From assembly GCA_031002005.1 (NCBI GenBank), contig CM061920.1, forward strand, positions 122,192,095-122,256,094: a DNA stretch of 64,000 nt, written 5' to 3'. Made by a program: the position numbers and the translations under genes. This stretch comes from Vandiemenella viatica (lineage: Eukaryota; Arthropoda; Insecta; Orthoptera; Morabidae). Below, one piece after another: positions 23,779 to 35,699 of the stretch. The notes beneath the pieces were generated by a model. The model was not told the DNA's origin. It saw only the letters and a list, made by a program, of their open reading frames with translations, and did not search any database. Each line of letters opens with the position of its first letter. The first letter of the stretch is position 1.

Positions 23779-25049
23779 CCTACATTAATGGTATCAACAT
23801 TCACCATTTCATTTGTAACTTTCAAAACATACTAATAGGGTAGCATTGTTTTGCGTTAGAAACTTATCAACCTCTAAGCCTAAATTCAATATTTCCTCAG
23901 TTTGCCTTTAAATTCTACCGAAGCAGCGTCAAAGTTTACTCCCAGATCTTTTCGCGGACAATAACTTCATTTTCGGTTGTACAGCTTGTGAAGTAACATA
24001 TAAGCTCCGGCTCACCACGTAAGTAGACGTGATTGTAAAGTGTTGAAAGGGGCCAACACACAATAGATTGTCGGCGATTTGGGAAAACTGGGCTTCTTAA
24101 ATGGTGAGGGCTGTATTTCCCTTCTCTAGCTGGAAAACTTGAACAATCGACGGTTATAAAAGAGCAGCAGGACTCTTACTCGTAATATTACTTAAATGGT
24201 TGAATCAGCGCCAAGTGACGATTTGAAGTGACGCTACGTTAAAGGACCTTGTCGGAAATCCCACCATCCTTTCTCGGTTTGCCGAATAACCGTTGTCTAC
24301 AGTGGGCACAAATTTTTAAACTCCTTTATCGGGAAGAAGGCTGATTGGACTGGTGAGTCCTATGGTCATATGGCGACAACAAATCTTCGAAAAGAGCATC
24401 GAACGATGAGAAGATGGAGAGCGAAGCAGTCCTGTGAAGACCTTGACCAGTCAGGGCGTGCGTACACCCTCAGAGCTGATAAACTAGCTGTATGAAAAAA
24501 TATCATTGGCGTAGCATGTGGTTCATCATCTTTCATCGTCACACTTAAAGCAAACCGGATGGAATTTACTTTCGCACGATATTTTCTCCCTTGGTCATTG
24601 TGGAGAGACGCACGATTCGTCATGTCCTTCGCATAGATGAAATCTTCCTAGGGCTCCATCTGCACCATTGGTCTGTTGGGTCGGTCGGTCGCTGATTTGT
24701 GTTGATCGAGAAGATTTACCAGCGGGCTGGCAAAGCGTTGTACAACACTTTCAGGAAGCGTTCTCCAATCCGCATAGGTCTTACAGCATCGCGGACTGCG
24801 TCAGAGGGAAAGCGAGTGGGCAGGTTTACGACCTGTTTCAGTCCGCTGACCTGCAGCACCCATGGAGGAAGGAAATATATGGAGACGACGTAAGAGACCT
24901 TCACCACGCATTGAAGTGAAGCAGGGCGGAGGAGGAGTGGGGGGGCATGGCCGGAGTGGAAGGGGCATGGCCGCTTCCATACAGACACGGGGAATATGTA
25001 CAAAAACCTCAAGGGGACTCTAGGATAAAGGTGACGCCGATATCTGGTG
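23779..25049. other. Unidentified DNA with short ORFs
   Basis: Several short ORFs occur between 24366 and 25012 on both strands. The + strand frame at 24668-24919 reads LPAGWQSVVQHFQEAF in part. None was recognised. The stretch 24350-24950 has higher GC than its flanks and may be remnant coding DNA of an old transposon, but no motif supports a family. Confidence 0.3.
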
Positions 25050-25425
25050 ATGGATTATTATGTAACTCGATATGACAAATAAAAAATGAAGAATAAATTT
25101 TTTTTGATATTCTGCTTAGTTTTCGAGATATTCTGTCCCAAATGTGAAATGGTTTTGGTTGAAATTCAGAAGAAAAAATTGGTTAAAGTCAAATTTGATG
25201 ATGGATTCTTATTTAAAATGACGAGACAAATGAAAAATAAAGAAACAAAATTTTCGATATCTCACCTAGTTCTGGAGATATACTGTATCAAAAGTGAGGT
25301 TGAAATGGAGAAGAAAAATTTCGTAAAAGTCAAATTTAATGATCGATTCTTATGTAACACGACGAGACAAATCGAAAATAAAGAATAAAATTTTTCGATA
25401 TCTTGCTTAGTTTTCGGGATATACT
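25050..25425. repeat. Diverged tandem repeat, ~145-150 bp unit, 2.5 units
   Basis: Recurring landmarks are GATGGATTNTTATNTAA, GACGAGACAAAT, TTTTCGATATCTNGC, TTAGTTTTCGNGATATNCTG and AAAAGTCAAATTTGATGATNG. They show about 2.5 tandem units of a diverged repeat. A + strand ORF runs through two units (25086-25388) but its composition suggests repeat-driven openness. Confidence 0.65.
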
Positions 25426-25837
25426 GGGAACATCGCAATGTTTGGAAGCGCAATACCGCTGCTGCCGCCATGCGGGAGAGCTTAGAGCCTGCTTCACCGA
25501 TTTAACGTCACTTCTCCTCCATATATTTCCTTCCTCCATGGCAGCACCTATGACCTTCTCTAGTGGCAATGTCAGAGTTCTGTCTCCCTGGCGTAATGCC
25601 TTTTTCCTCAGGAGTGCACTTGAGGAACCTAGCCGTCGCCTCGTGATAATATGAAGGTTTTATAAGACCTGCAGTAAACAGTCTTTGACTTGTAAACGGC
25701 GTGAGACAAAAGTGGCGATATTTATCACGATGTCGACGAGCCCTAAGGAAACAACAACAATAACGATATAATTAGAGATTATGAGTTCTCATTACCAACC
25801 CTTTATGTTTTTTTGTACTATCTTTAAATTTGTTCAT

Positions 25838-26145
25838 AATAATTAATGTAAAGGCTAGCACGGTCGTAAAGACTTGGTGATAGAGTTTTCACTGGCTGCG
25901 CGTTCCGCCTCTGTCGTAGCCGCCTTAACCTAACCTGGTAATCATACTGAATCTAGGGAACATAAGGTTTATCCTGGAATCCGATCAACAGAAGCATTCT
26001 GACGTATTTCACATTACACAGCAAGCTGTGTCTGGGCTGATGGTCTGATTAAGTGCCTTTGAAAATACCTGCAGATACAGTGATTCGAATCGGGGACCTT
26101 TCGATTTTTAGTCAGACGCCTTAGCAACTAAGCCATACTTACTAA
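25838..26145 (-). repeat. tRNA-derived SINE (family B), copy 2
   Basis: On the minus strand the head reads TGGCTTAGTTGCTAAGGCG (A box) followed by CCCCGATTCGAATC (B box), around 26140-26075. The body shares CTAACCTGGTAATC with copy 1. This is a Pol III promoter layout followed by a unique body. Confidence 0.7.
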
Positions 26146-27044
26146 AAGGATATGTCGCTCCATACCCAAATAAATTTCTTTATTTTATACTTAATTGAAA
26201 ATCCCTTTTCATCATAAATCCCATATATCAGTTGTACCATAGTTAATAATTAAGTTATTAAATTCATAACGAACCAGAAAACATGTAGATTACAAGCATT
26301 TACATATTGTATTCCTACGTCGCCAGTAATATTAATTTTGGACTAACAGAGACCTACCAGGGCGCGAATTTCCCTAACATGGTTCCTAGGCCGCACTGGC
26401 TGTCATGCAGGGTTACAAGCTCGCGGCAGCCGAACGCTTACTAGGGTTACCTCTCTTTGTGAATCGCTCAGTCGAGACCGACTCCGGTCACTTCTATCAT
26501 AATATGAGTAGGATCTGTTATTAATTTTTTAGTCTTCTCATTGTTGTTTATGTGACCTTTTTCTGTATATCCCTCTTACCCTTGAATTTTAATCCCTATT
26601 TATTTAATTAAACCAGAAACTTAATGTCTCTGCGTTTCTCGGATCGTCAATAACTTCTCACCCATCTTTATGGATAATTGTCTAAATGATTTCATTCCCT
26701 TCAATTTTCAAATATACCACAGAATTTTTTGGATCCATCATTCAGTGGTCCCTCTGCCTCCATTATTTTCCGTAAACCCATCTTTAACTTTCTACTTTTC
26801 TGTTACTAATTCCTTGTTCAATTGTTCCAAGCGTTCTCTATTTTCTCCGTCTCTTAACTTTGTTGTGATCTTTTCATCCCAATTTATTTTGATTTCTCTC
26901 CTTCCTAAGCACGAATCTTCTGTACCTTTCTTTACATTCTGTTTTAGAATTAACATTTCTTCCTCCTCCCCCACCCCAACTCCTATTAGTTCCTTGAACT
27001 CTTTCCGTTTCCTCTCTACTGTACCGGCACTCTCCTTGCACATA
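26146..27044. other. Non-coding or decayed retroelement DNA
   Basis: On the minus strand, around 27050-26790, a Lys/Glu-rich frame is open (for example ENRERLEQLNKELVTEK). This could be a remnant of a retroelement ORF1-type protein, but no domain is clear. The rest shows nothing recognisable. Confidence 0.3.
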
Positions 27045-27410
27045 CAGTAGAACTCCGAACTCCGATTATCCGAATCACTTTTTATAATTAAGATGGAAAC
27101 GTACTGCGGAAAAGCTTCCCATCTTTTATAAAAACCAACCCAAAGCTTGGATGACTGAAGCATTGGTACGGGGAAATTTTCATCCCTGAAGTGTAAAAGC
27201 ATCAAAAATCTCTTGGAAGAGAAGGAAGTGCTTTTGGTTGTTGAAAAGAGGGAATGGCCAGTTTAAAACAACCTCTTTACCGCCAAACGTCACAAGCTTG
27301 TTGCAAGCAACGGATAAGTCTGTTATCGAAGCCATGAAACGCCATTACAGAAGACAATGTTAGGGAAACGTTTGGTGGAGGGCGAAGACGAAGAAGGTGT
27401 GTTGGCTAAC

Positions 27411-27484
<74 letters not shown>

Positions 27485-28210
27485 AAGATTGTTCTTACAT
27501 CGTGCGGAAGCTTGGGGCTTGGTTAAGGCAGTCACATTAAGACGTGCGTGGAACAAGTTGAAAGGCATACCAACTGAAGAAGAAAAGGAAAATAAGTTAA
27601 AGGAAATGCTCAAGAAAAAGAAAGGGAAGAGACAGGAGAAGATGTGGATGACGTGTCACTTGAAGAATTTAGAAACATTCTTTTGAAAATTCCTGAATGT
27701 TCAGAAGTTAGTGCTGAAGATATAGATTCGTCAGGCCGTGGGTATGAAATTCTAAATGACGATGAACTTCTTGAAAGTGTGAGAGAAGAAAGTGTCGAGG
27801 AAGAAGTTGACCTTAATATCGAAGTTGAAGCAGACACGGGACCATCAGCGTTGATGTGAATGGAGCTTCAGTCCGAGTGTGACCACATGCAACTTCTCAC
27901 TGTCAAGCGTTTGCGCGACTAGGCTGCCCAAAAACGGATGAGTACAGTCAAACAGCTCACTTTGGCCGAGATGATCAGCAAGCAATAACTTATTGACAGT
28001 ACAGTAAACACATACTGTACTAATTTGCAGCACTTGTAAGTACGCTTAACATATAAAAGTGTTTCCTTTTCATTTAATTAATTAAAAACTGTTTTTCTCC
28101 CATTTTCTACATACATCCAATAATTAATTAATATAGACCCTTTTTCGGAAAAAATCCAATTATCCGAATTTCTGATTATCCTAACGGGGTCCGGTCCCAA
28201 TTAATTCGGA
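27045..28210 (+). mobile_element. Decayed pogo/Tigger transposon with transposase remnants
   Basis: The left end is CAGTAGAACTCCGAACTCCG after a TA (27043-27044). The right end stops at TTAATTCGGA and lacks the last ~15 bases of the inverted repeat seen in the copy at 5326-5670. Inside, 27277-27340 reads LPPNVTSLLQATDKSVIEAM followed by KRHYRR, which matches the pogo/Tigger DDE block LPPN-x-TSLLQP-x-D-x-x-VI, with P-M and Q-G altered. A later segment reads AWGLVKAVTLRRAWNKLKGI, and an acidic tail (27644-27859) matches the C terminus. Stops and frameshifts make it non-functional. Confidence 0.8.
27412..27480. repeat. Run of 69 adenines
   Basis: An uninterrupted A69 tract lies inside the Tigger transposase remnant. 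The transposase-like frame on both sides is otherwise collinear (…WLT then IERLFLHRAEAW), which suggests expansion of a short A run rather than insertion of a poly(A)-tailed retroposon. Its length may be affected by sequencing or assembly. Confidence 0.9.
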
Positions 28211-31200
28211 AACTTTTCCTGAGATAACTTTTCCTTGGTAAATCTTTTCTGCTTATCTCCATGGTCAAGTTAAATTAGGGGTTGAATCAGAATAATTAAT
28301 GGACTGTTCGTATGCCGTCGATTCTCTACTTCAATACTCGGGTTTTATATTTAATACACGCGAGTTCTTTGATGTATTTCATATTCTGTTGTGGTCGCGC
28401 TTCTGAAACCACATATTGAATCGAATATACCTACAGCAGGGCGCAAAAAAGAGTCCACCGTATAATGACAAACTTCGTTTCAGAACTTCTGGACCACCAG
28501 GTTAAATAAGCCAGTGTTGCCAATGTCTCCACGCGAAACCACATGCAGCCATGATGCCGTAATGTATATCGTATCAAAGTTAAAAATAATTCTTCCTTCT
28601 CATATCGGTGACGATCTAACTTGAACGATACTTAGAAATTTGAAATGTTACCTAACATATTTTGATGGCACCCTACACGAATTGTTATGATCGCACGTAT
28701 GACCAATAATTGTAATAAAGTGCTGGTGAAGTAAGGCATATAGTTTTCAGTATGCTGCTGTGAAAGACCCTAATTGGAGAGTGTAAAGATTCACACGACG
28801 AATGTCAAGATTCACATACTCGTTTGGTGTATGTCCGAAATATTTTCTTAAAACCTTAATTTCAGACTTATACCGTGTTGCATAAAAATATCTTTGTTAC
28901 TTTTCAAAATCTTAGTTCATTGTTAAAACGTGTTATGATATACGTCAAAATAAAGTTTAAGTATCAACACATGTAAATAAACTGTTGAACTGAAAACGAA
29001 CAGTACATTCCAAATGAGCAAAGAAAGTAATAACCATATTAAACTTACTTAATTATGTCATTGACGTTTATACAGTCTTATTTATTGCAACAACTAGCTG
29101 TTATGACATTTTGACCTTCACAAGAGTCCCTTTCTTTTACAACCACATTTAGTCGCGGAACAATTCTTTTTACAACGACAGCGCCTTGCCCTCCACTTCT
29201 CAGATTAGTTTCAGCTGCTTCTCTCAGCGACATTTCGTGAAAATAAATTTCATCTGTGGAAACTAACTTCTCTTTACAAGTCACGAATTGATTGTGGATA
29301 TAAAGTTTCTTGGGTTCAGAACTCAAACTGACAGGTTTCATTTATTTTTATAGGTCTGTATATGTTACCGTAAAAGACAGAATGCGGAAAATGCTTTGGT
29401 GGAGGATTGACGTCACGTGGCATATATTTCATCTGCGGCCTAACTAAGGATTTCGACATCCACAACGCATATCTGTGCTTGTCGACATACATTGGTGACG
29501 GTCCGAATATATAAGAATATACCCAAATATTCCGCCTTTCACCGAAGAGTTTGGTGTGTGTTGACATTCACCAAAGAAAGATGACATTCTCCACTTTCGA
29601 TCTTTCACTGCAACATATCTATATCCCCACGAAGCTTGACAAGTAACTGGATGGACTCAGACATGTGTTTGCCCGACAGGATGGTCAGCCTACTAACAAT
29701 GCTCTAGCATTCCGATGACAGGGAAGCTGGCGACAGTGGATTTCGTGAATTCAGAATACACAGAACAGTGAAAAGTCAAGTATGAGCGGGGAGAAACTGC
29801 TGGAAACAAGGAGTCAGGATTCACCTGGGAAGAAAATACTTAGAATGATGGTCTGTTGTCAAAGTCAACAGCTAAAGAGAGCGCAGGTTGAAAAACTGTG
29901 TGTATGAGTTGACTTTCAGCGAATAGAATGCTCATACAATCCAAACATTATAAAAATTTATCTACTTACCAAATCATCGTGGCTATGAGATTGATGCTCA
30001 CTCTCTCTAGTGAAGGGAGAAATAAATTCCGAAAGGAGCGAGACTGGGATGAGAACGGAGTCATTGGATGGACTGTACTTCATCGCTTGGCTCAGACTTA
30101 ACAGTTTGATAGAGCGTAGAAGGTGTTTTGTTAATAAAGTTGACCTTTAAGTAATAAAGTACAATTTTGTATTAAAGAAAAGTTATTCCACCGCATTTAT
30201 AAATTATTCCACGCTATTGCATTCCAATAATTAACGCTAATATTAATAATTTGATAAATACATGTGCAAAAACATGACGATAAACGCAAAAATGTCACAA
30301 TGTTCGTAACAAACACAAAATTGAATTTTTAGCCTACCACAGTGTAAGAAAGTGTTTACTACGGTCATGTAATTCTGAAAAAAAAAATACTTTAGAATGG
30401 CACGAGACAAAAGTAGAACACAGCCACAGTATTGTTATCACCGATATTTTGACTTCACCAGAATTCAGAGATTCCGTTTACATCATTTAAATCAATCTCG
30501 GAGGATTAAAGAAACCTCAAAAGAATTGATCTGCTGTAACTACTAATCACAATACACCGACTGAAAACATTACTGTTTGTAAGAGCAATCTGTACGTCTT
30601 AAATTTAAGGCTAAAGAGCTTTCTAAATCAAACAGGGAAGGCAAGACTGCTCTCTAAAAGTCTTTTCCACCCATACATGTAATAATTCGATATGTATTTT
30701 TAATTCAATATTATTTTTTATAAATCTCGAATTTCTGGTAACCACCAGTGGAAATCTAAAATTTTAGTAGTAGCACTGAATCCTAATTAAAATTTTTGCT
30801 TAGACCTGATGATATTCTGTTTTTAATAAACAAATAGTTAGGCATTATGCAAGGACTGTTATAAACTTTAAAAACACCTCGTTCATTTTAGATTACAGCA
30901 ATATTGTACTGAAACCGACTATTTAACTCGTTGAACTGTCAAAAAATACACACATTTAAAGAATTTAACAATAACATCGTACCTGCTGATTAAAATCATT
31001 ATAGTTCCTTTATTTTGCAAGAGAGAAAGTAACCAACGTGAGCCAAAAATTACAACCTCTCAGGTTATGTTAAACTTTTGAAGGTTGCATTGTTTATTCA
31101 CTGCTTTCCGTTCAAGGTCATATGTTAACGCTAGTTCCTTTGTATCTGTAGTGGGAGAAAATAATGTAAGTTTATACTTGTACGATCTTGCGCAATCGGG

Positions 31201-32061
31201 CATTCATAATTGTGCTCTCTTATAAATAAGATTTTGAGAAAAACATGAGGACAAGAAACACCTAAGATTGATGATAGAATGATGTAGCATATTTAAAATC
31301 GAGAGAGTAAATTGAAATATTATGTATTTGCGTTTTCCGAAAACAGATTAAAATAAATTGAACTCCTACCATTGATCTGTAAGAAGTAGCATAATGAATG
31401 ATCTACTATATATTTTCCTAAGCTCACTCACCTCGATAGCTATTGGCTGGAGAACTGTGTCACGTGTCAGCCATCGCTAGCCAATTAACAGCCACCAGAG
31501 ATTTCATTAGAAGAAATTCGAGTTTATGTCCACAATTTTATACCCAAACAACTTTTTCCAAATTATTTGACATAACACATTCATTAACTTTGCGTTTCGT
31601 AGCATTTCAAAATTAAAAAAATGTCAATAAACTTTACTGATGAAAAATCGGGGAACTGCTTTTCAGTAAAATTTTGCTGATGAAAGCAACTTAAAGAAAC
31701 TTACATTACCCATCGTCTCTGCTGTACCGCCAATTCCAATTGTCATTCCGGCCTAGGATAAATTGCAATTTAATTAAAAATTTCGCTAATGTTGTTGTTA
31801 CACCAAAGTTTATGCATTAAGATTTAATTGTTTTTACGTATTTTACTGACCACTTTCGTTAATAATCTTTGTACATGTTCGCTGTACGTGAGTTGTTAGG
31901 TTATTTAAAATGGACATCAGACCAAATATGTTACCGAATCGAGCATTCTGGCAATTCATTTCTTCAGAGGTGTTCAACTGTTTAATAATCCGAAATCTGT
32001 ATTACGTTCTTTACAGACACTATGGCCCAAAATTACATTACCCATCCTCAATAAAAAAAAC
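28211..32061. other. AT-rich intergenic DNA upstream of gene B
   Basis: Apart from the cysteine-motif remnant at about 29090-29567, no gene, splice-bounded exon or repeat was recognised. Regulatory DNA of gene B may lie here but no specific site can be supported. Confidence 0.35.
29090..29567 (-). pseudogene. Remnant with a CXC-like cysteine motif
   Basis: On the minus strand, at about 29205-29090, one frame reads C-x-C-x4-C-x4-C-x-C-x5-L-stop-x3-CH (CRCKKNCSATKCGCKRKG). This spacing resembles tesmin/CXC-type tails that also occur at the end of some transposon-encoded proteins. A TGA interrupts it where a Cys would be expected. An upstream minus-strand frame (29567-29316) is open but unrecognised. 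It is probably a broken transposon-derived coding remnant; the family is unknown. Confidence 0.35.
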
Positions 32062-32069
32062 AACGTGAT

Positions 32070-32881
32070 CAGTGCTCGAAATTCACAGGGCGTTAGGCGT
32101 AATTACGCCTGAATTTGTTCATTTTACGCTTGCAATATCCGTCAAAGGCGTAGAAAATACGCCTAAGCACCAAAATTAAAAAAAAAAAAATACATTTCAG
32201 TACTTTGTTTTAATTTGCATGTTCAAGGTTTAATTCTAACAATTAATTTCAATTACAATTTCTGACGCAATGTTTATCTGTTTCAGAGTTTCAAATAATA
32301 CGTTTATGAAGTTCAGAAGTTGGGGCATCAGTGTACGGGAAGTACCGCGAAGCAAAAGACAATTCTAGTTCATGCGTTTTTCGTTTAAAAAAGGAAGTGA
32401 AGATATCTCGCAAAATTACTGACTTTTACTTTATACCGGTTGTAAACAAAAGTAATGGTGATAAAAGTATTATAAGCTCCGGCAAACGAGGAATGTCAGA
32501 AAGTGAAGAAACATCAGCTCTTCAGTAACTACCAAAACGCCTGCTCAAACTTCACGCAATCCAGGGGTCAAGAAGCATGCAGACGATCAAAGACACTTTT
32601 TACCTCACCAGCTACTGTGCCTACTGAAGATCACTGTGTAAAATTCAAAAGCTACTGTAATAAATACAAAAATCAAGAATGTCAACCTATTTCACAATTT
32701 TGGTATACATTGGAACGTTTAGACCTACAATTTTTAATTGTGTTGGAGTAGGTTGTAAGCTATAAAATCTGTAATTTCATAATTATAATATAATTACGCC
32801 TGAACATTTTCATTTTACGGCTGAGTCTGAAAGTTAGGAGTAACAATTACGCCTGGATTTATAAACGAATTTCTTGCACTG
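32070..32881 (+). mobile_element. hAT-type non-autonomous transposon
   Basis: The ends are CAGTGCTCGAAATTC and, reversed, CAGTGCAAGAAATTC. A perfect 8-bp target duplication AACGTGAT lies at 32062-32069 and 32882-32889, diagnostic of hAT-type transposition. The 812-bp body contains + strand open stretches without a start codon (32331-32528, 32503-32751). One reads VKISRKITDFYF, possibly an N-terminal hAT transposase remnant. No dimerisation domain is present. Confidence 0.85.
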
Positions 32882-32889
32882 AACGTGAT

Positions 32890-33440
32890 GCTTTTGAAAG
32901 AAAGAAAATTCATCTAAGTTTTCAGAGTGAACTTTAAGGATCAAATAGAAGTCGAATTCGTATTCCAGCAAGTTCGAGTTTACGATCTTTGAAACAATTG
33001 TACGAAAGCGCGATCATCCCTGTCCGTGTTTAATACCTTCATCTATTAATAGTTCTGAATTCTTAAAGTTCAAGAGAATTTATTCACCCCAAGGGTGAAA
33101 CAGGTCAAGTTCGTATTTCACCAGATCAGGTCAACCCGTCATGATCATTAACCTTAAAAACTGCAACTATTCTAGGCCCGTGACATTATGCAAAAAAAAA
33201 AAAAAACGGTCACGGGCTTACACTAGTAATAAATGAATTTGCGAATGAATAAGTATGGAAAATGAATTCGCATGGTTGACTAAACATGTATTGCCAGAAG
33301 CCGTTTAAAAGAGCCATTATTTTTTAGGTGTTGCAAGTAATGATGATTTGGTTCATTAGTTTGCATTGTTTCTGACAGACGTCTACCATCTGTTCAAATG
33401 TTTTTCTAAGTTCACATTGTTTCGTGCTGTGGTAGTGGGG
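32890..33440. other. Gene B 5' flank
   Basis: This AT-rich flank contains the hairpin at 33176-33217. It leads to the TATA box at 33441. Confidence 0.4.
33176..33217. repeat. Inverted repeat (9-bp arms) around an A-run
   Basis: GCCCGTGAC at 33176-33184 and GTCACGGGC at 33209-33217 are perfect inverted repeats separated by 24 bp that include a run of A. It is about 320 bp upstream of the gene B start codon. No function is known. Confidence 0.75.
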
Positions 33441-33449
33441 ATATATAAT
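33441..33449 (+). promoter_or_regulatory. Putative TATA box of carboxylesterase gene B
   Basis: ATATATAAT lies 49 bp upstream of the start codon. Initiation about 25-30 bp downstream would leave a short 5' UTR of roughly 25 nt. It is the only clear core-promoter element next to the signal-peptide exon. Confidence 0.5.
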
Positions 33450-33497
33450 TGTACCGTGTAGTGGAGAGGAAAAACACAGCGACAAATAACTGACGCT

Positions 33498-33563
33498 ATG
33501 GAGCCGCTAATCCCGAGACTGTGTCTGCTCTTCCTGTCTGGAGTTCTCGTAACTAAAGTCAAG
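33498..33563 (+). CDS. Carboxylesterase gene B, exon 1 (signal peptide)
   Basis: The 22 codons from ATG at 33498 read MEPLIPRLCLLFLSGVLVTK plus VK, followed by the donor AAG|GTGAGC. This is a short N-region, a hydrophobic core (LCLLFLSGVLV) and a polar end: a typical cleavable signal peptide, so the enzyme is expected to be secreted or to enter the ER. The exon ends in phase 0 and joins in frame to 42716 across a 9.15-kb intron filled with repeats. No other exon candidate was found in that intron. The start is supported by the upstream TATA box and by the match of exon 2 to the mature N terminus of the family. Confidence 0.78.
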
Positions 33564-34161
33564 GTGAGCTGGGCTTCTCGAGAGTGGTCGTACAAGTTCT
33601 CGTCGTAGTAATATTATCAATGACCTTTGAGACACGAAATTGAGCGATACTTTGATGATCGCATTTCATATAAAGCAATGTTAATTTCTTTCAATATTCT
33701 ACAAATTTATTTATCAACACATAATCTAATAATATTAATAATAATTCATGGTTGAATCAAAGGACTTCTCCTAATACATTATACGACTAGTAATATGTTC
33801 AGGTGGATACGATCTGCTTAAAACTGTACACTATTCTAACTAGGGGAAAACATTGTACGAACTACTCGTGAATGACTAATTTGCAGTTCCTGAGTAGATG
33901 TTTGTGCACACTTATCATCTCTCTCGAAATTGGTCATTGTCTACTTTTTTTTCTTTCCTCATCAGTCGTTAGGTTGGTAGTTACAATTCCTGGGGAAATT
34001 AAAAAACCGTGGCTTTCCTTTGCCTAACTTAGTGATGTAGCACATTTACGTGTTTTGTTACTTTGTGTGGATCACCATGATGTGTGTATGTTCTGTGTAT
34101 TGTTTTGTTTGTATTGTTAATGAATAATGAATGGAAGGTGGATGATGGGATAGGGTGAAAC

Positions 34162-35429
34162 AAGTGTTGTAAAAAAAACCTTTTTTTCTGACTTGAAAAA
34201 AACATGGAAAAAATATGAAAAAAAATATTTTTTTTTTCTGGGACCTGTTTTTTTTTTTCATAACTACTAAATTTCAAATTTTTAAGGCATTTATCGTTTA
34301 ATATTACTGTTTTAGAGTTTATACTAAGTACTTATCTTAATTTTTAAATCTAATATATTTTTCTAGTACAGTAGGAAAAAAAATTACAAAAATATTGGAA
34401 ACATTGACTGAAGTTTTCTTTTAGGAACGGGGACTTCCCGAAAATGCTAGGTTGCGTGAGAAGGAATCCCCGTTCCCCATTGATTGGATAGATTCTCGCT
34501 ATTTGAACTAGTGCTGCCAGCCTTACAAATTTATCTGTAGACCTACGGATCATTTAAAGAAATTAGGAATTTTAAATTTATCTACGGTTTTTTGCCTCTT
34601 TTTTATTACTTATTGTGGTTTCCTTATATTCGTATACTTGTTAAACCCGCAGCGTATAGTGATACTGAGGGGTTTTTTTAAAAAAATTTAATGCTTAACG
34701 TCTCTTAACAGCGAGGTCTTTAGAATTCACCTGGAGTGATTTGGGGAAACCCCTTGAAAACCCAAATCTGGATGCCCGGACGGGGATTCGAACCGCCGTC
34801 CTCCCGAATGCGAGGCCAGAACACCACCACGCTCGTTGATACTGAGTCATTAAATTGTCAGTAATTACGAATCATTTCCTTGCAACCGTGACGTAAACCA
34901 ACGATTGAAAAGAAAGAAATCTTCTATTTTGTATGATAATAGATTTAAATTCAAACTTAAAAGACCGTAATACAGAATTATCGGCGCAGTCTTTATGCAC
35001 ACTGTGTACTTAGCTCACAATTTAAAATTGCAATCTCAAAAGCTTTTGCGTACAATCCAACCAGTAAAAGAAAATTTAACTCATTCTGAAGTTATGGATG
35101 TAGAGGAGACAGAAGAAGAAACAGAAAATTCCGACTCCGACCGTACTAGTGTTGGTAGTACTGATACTAGTGAATGTGGTACTGACATAGAGGATGAATA
35201 AAAAATAATGTTACCTATATAGATACATTTACGAATTACTATGTAAGACATTATATGGTTTAGTAATATTTAAAACACATATGTAAAATTGAAGTTCCGT
35301 AAATAAAACTATAATTTATCAAATATATTGTTTTCTGAAAAATTAACCAAATTTAGAAAAAAAACAAGGGTGCAAGGATTTTTTTTCACAAATCTGAAAA
35401 AAAAATATTTTTTTCAATTTGCAACACTA
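34162..35429. mobile_element. hAT-type transposon remnant with a nested SINE
   Basis: The ends AAGTGTTGTAAA and, reversed, TAGTGTTGCAAA form short inverted repeats. An 8-bp target duplication GGTGAAAC flanks the element (34154-34161 and 35430-35437). A SINE is inserted at 34670-34836. A + strand frame at 34995-35201 encodes 68 codons ending in an acidic tail (EETEEETENSDSDRTSVG) and may be the end of the former transposase; this cannot be confirmed. It lies in intron 1 of gene B. Confidence 0.78.
34670..34836 (-). repeat. tRNA-derived SINE (family A), copy 2, nested
   Basis: This minus-strand insertion is flanked by the 10-bp duplication TGATACTGAG at 34660-34669 and 34837-34846, as left by LINE-type target-primed insertion. 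A T-run at the left is the A tail. The box B complement (GGGATTCGAACC) is near 34785-34797. The copy is shorter than the others, with an internal deletion. Confidence 0.85.
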
Positions 35430-35439
35430 GGTGAAACCC

Positions 35440-35695
35440 ATTCGGGCTTGCTCTTCCAAAGCATAACAAGTGAGCCCCTAGGCTAAACGTCCCCTTCCGA
35501 CGTACTGATCACCATCTACAGTGTTGTATTTTGGCATACAGACGCAATGTGAGAAGTTTGGAACGTCTGTTGTTCAGGAGTTGTGCAGCACCACCCACCA
35601 TGCCTTGCCGGCCAAATCCTGACGATGAAAGTTTCTTCCACCAGCGGGACTCGAACCCACTACCCCTGTCAGACGTCGTCCGTGTCTATTAATCA
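35440..35695 (-). repeat. SINE-like repeat (family C)
   Basis: The right part contains GCGGGACTCGAACCCACTACC, a box-B-like complement, and the left part carries CTCTTCC...AACGTCCCC. A related sequence is found at 43915-44070. A tRNA-derived origin is likely; the ends are uncertain. Confidence 0.5.
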
Positions 35696-35699
35696 AGGT

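Noticed and set aside
26670..27050. 126-codon + strand ORF rich in Ser/Phe
   Set aside because: It is complementary to a Lys/Glu-rich minus-strand frame and has no domain; composition effects are the likely cause.
27357..27686. 109-codon ORF with a poly-Lys run
   Set aside because: The Lys run is the A69 tract inside a decayed Tigger transposase; stops and frameshifts show that it is not a gene.
33383..33595. 70-codon minus-strand ORF over the gene B promoter and exon 1
   Set aside because: The + strand has a TATA box, a signal-peptide exon and a splice donor in the right phase, which explain the locus.
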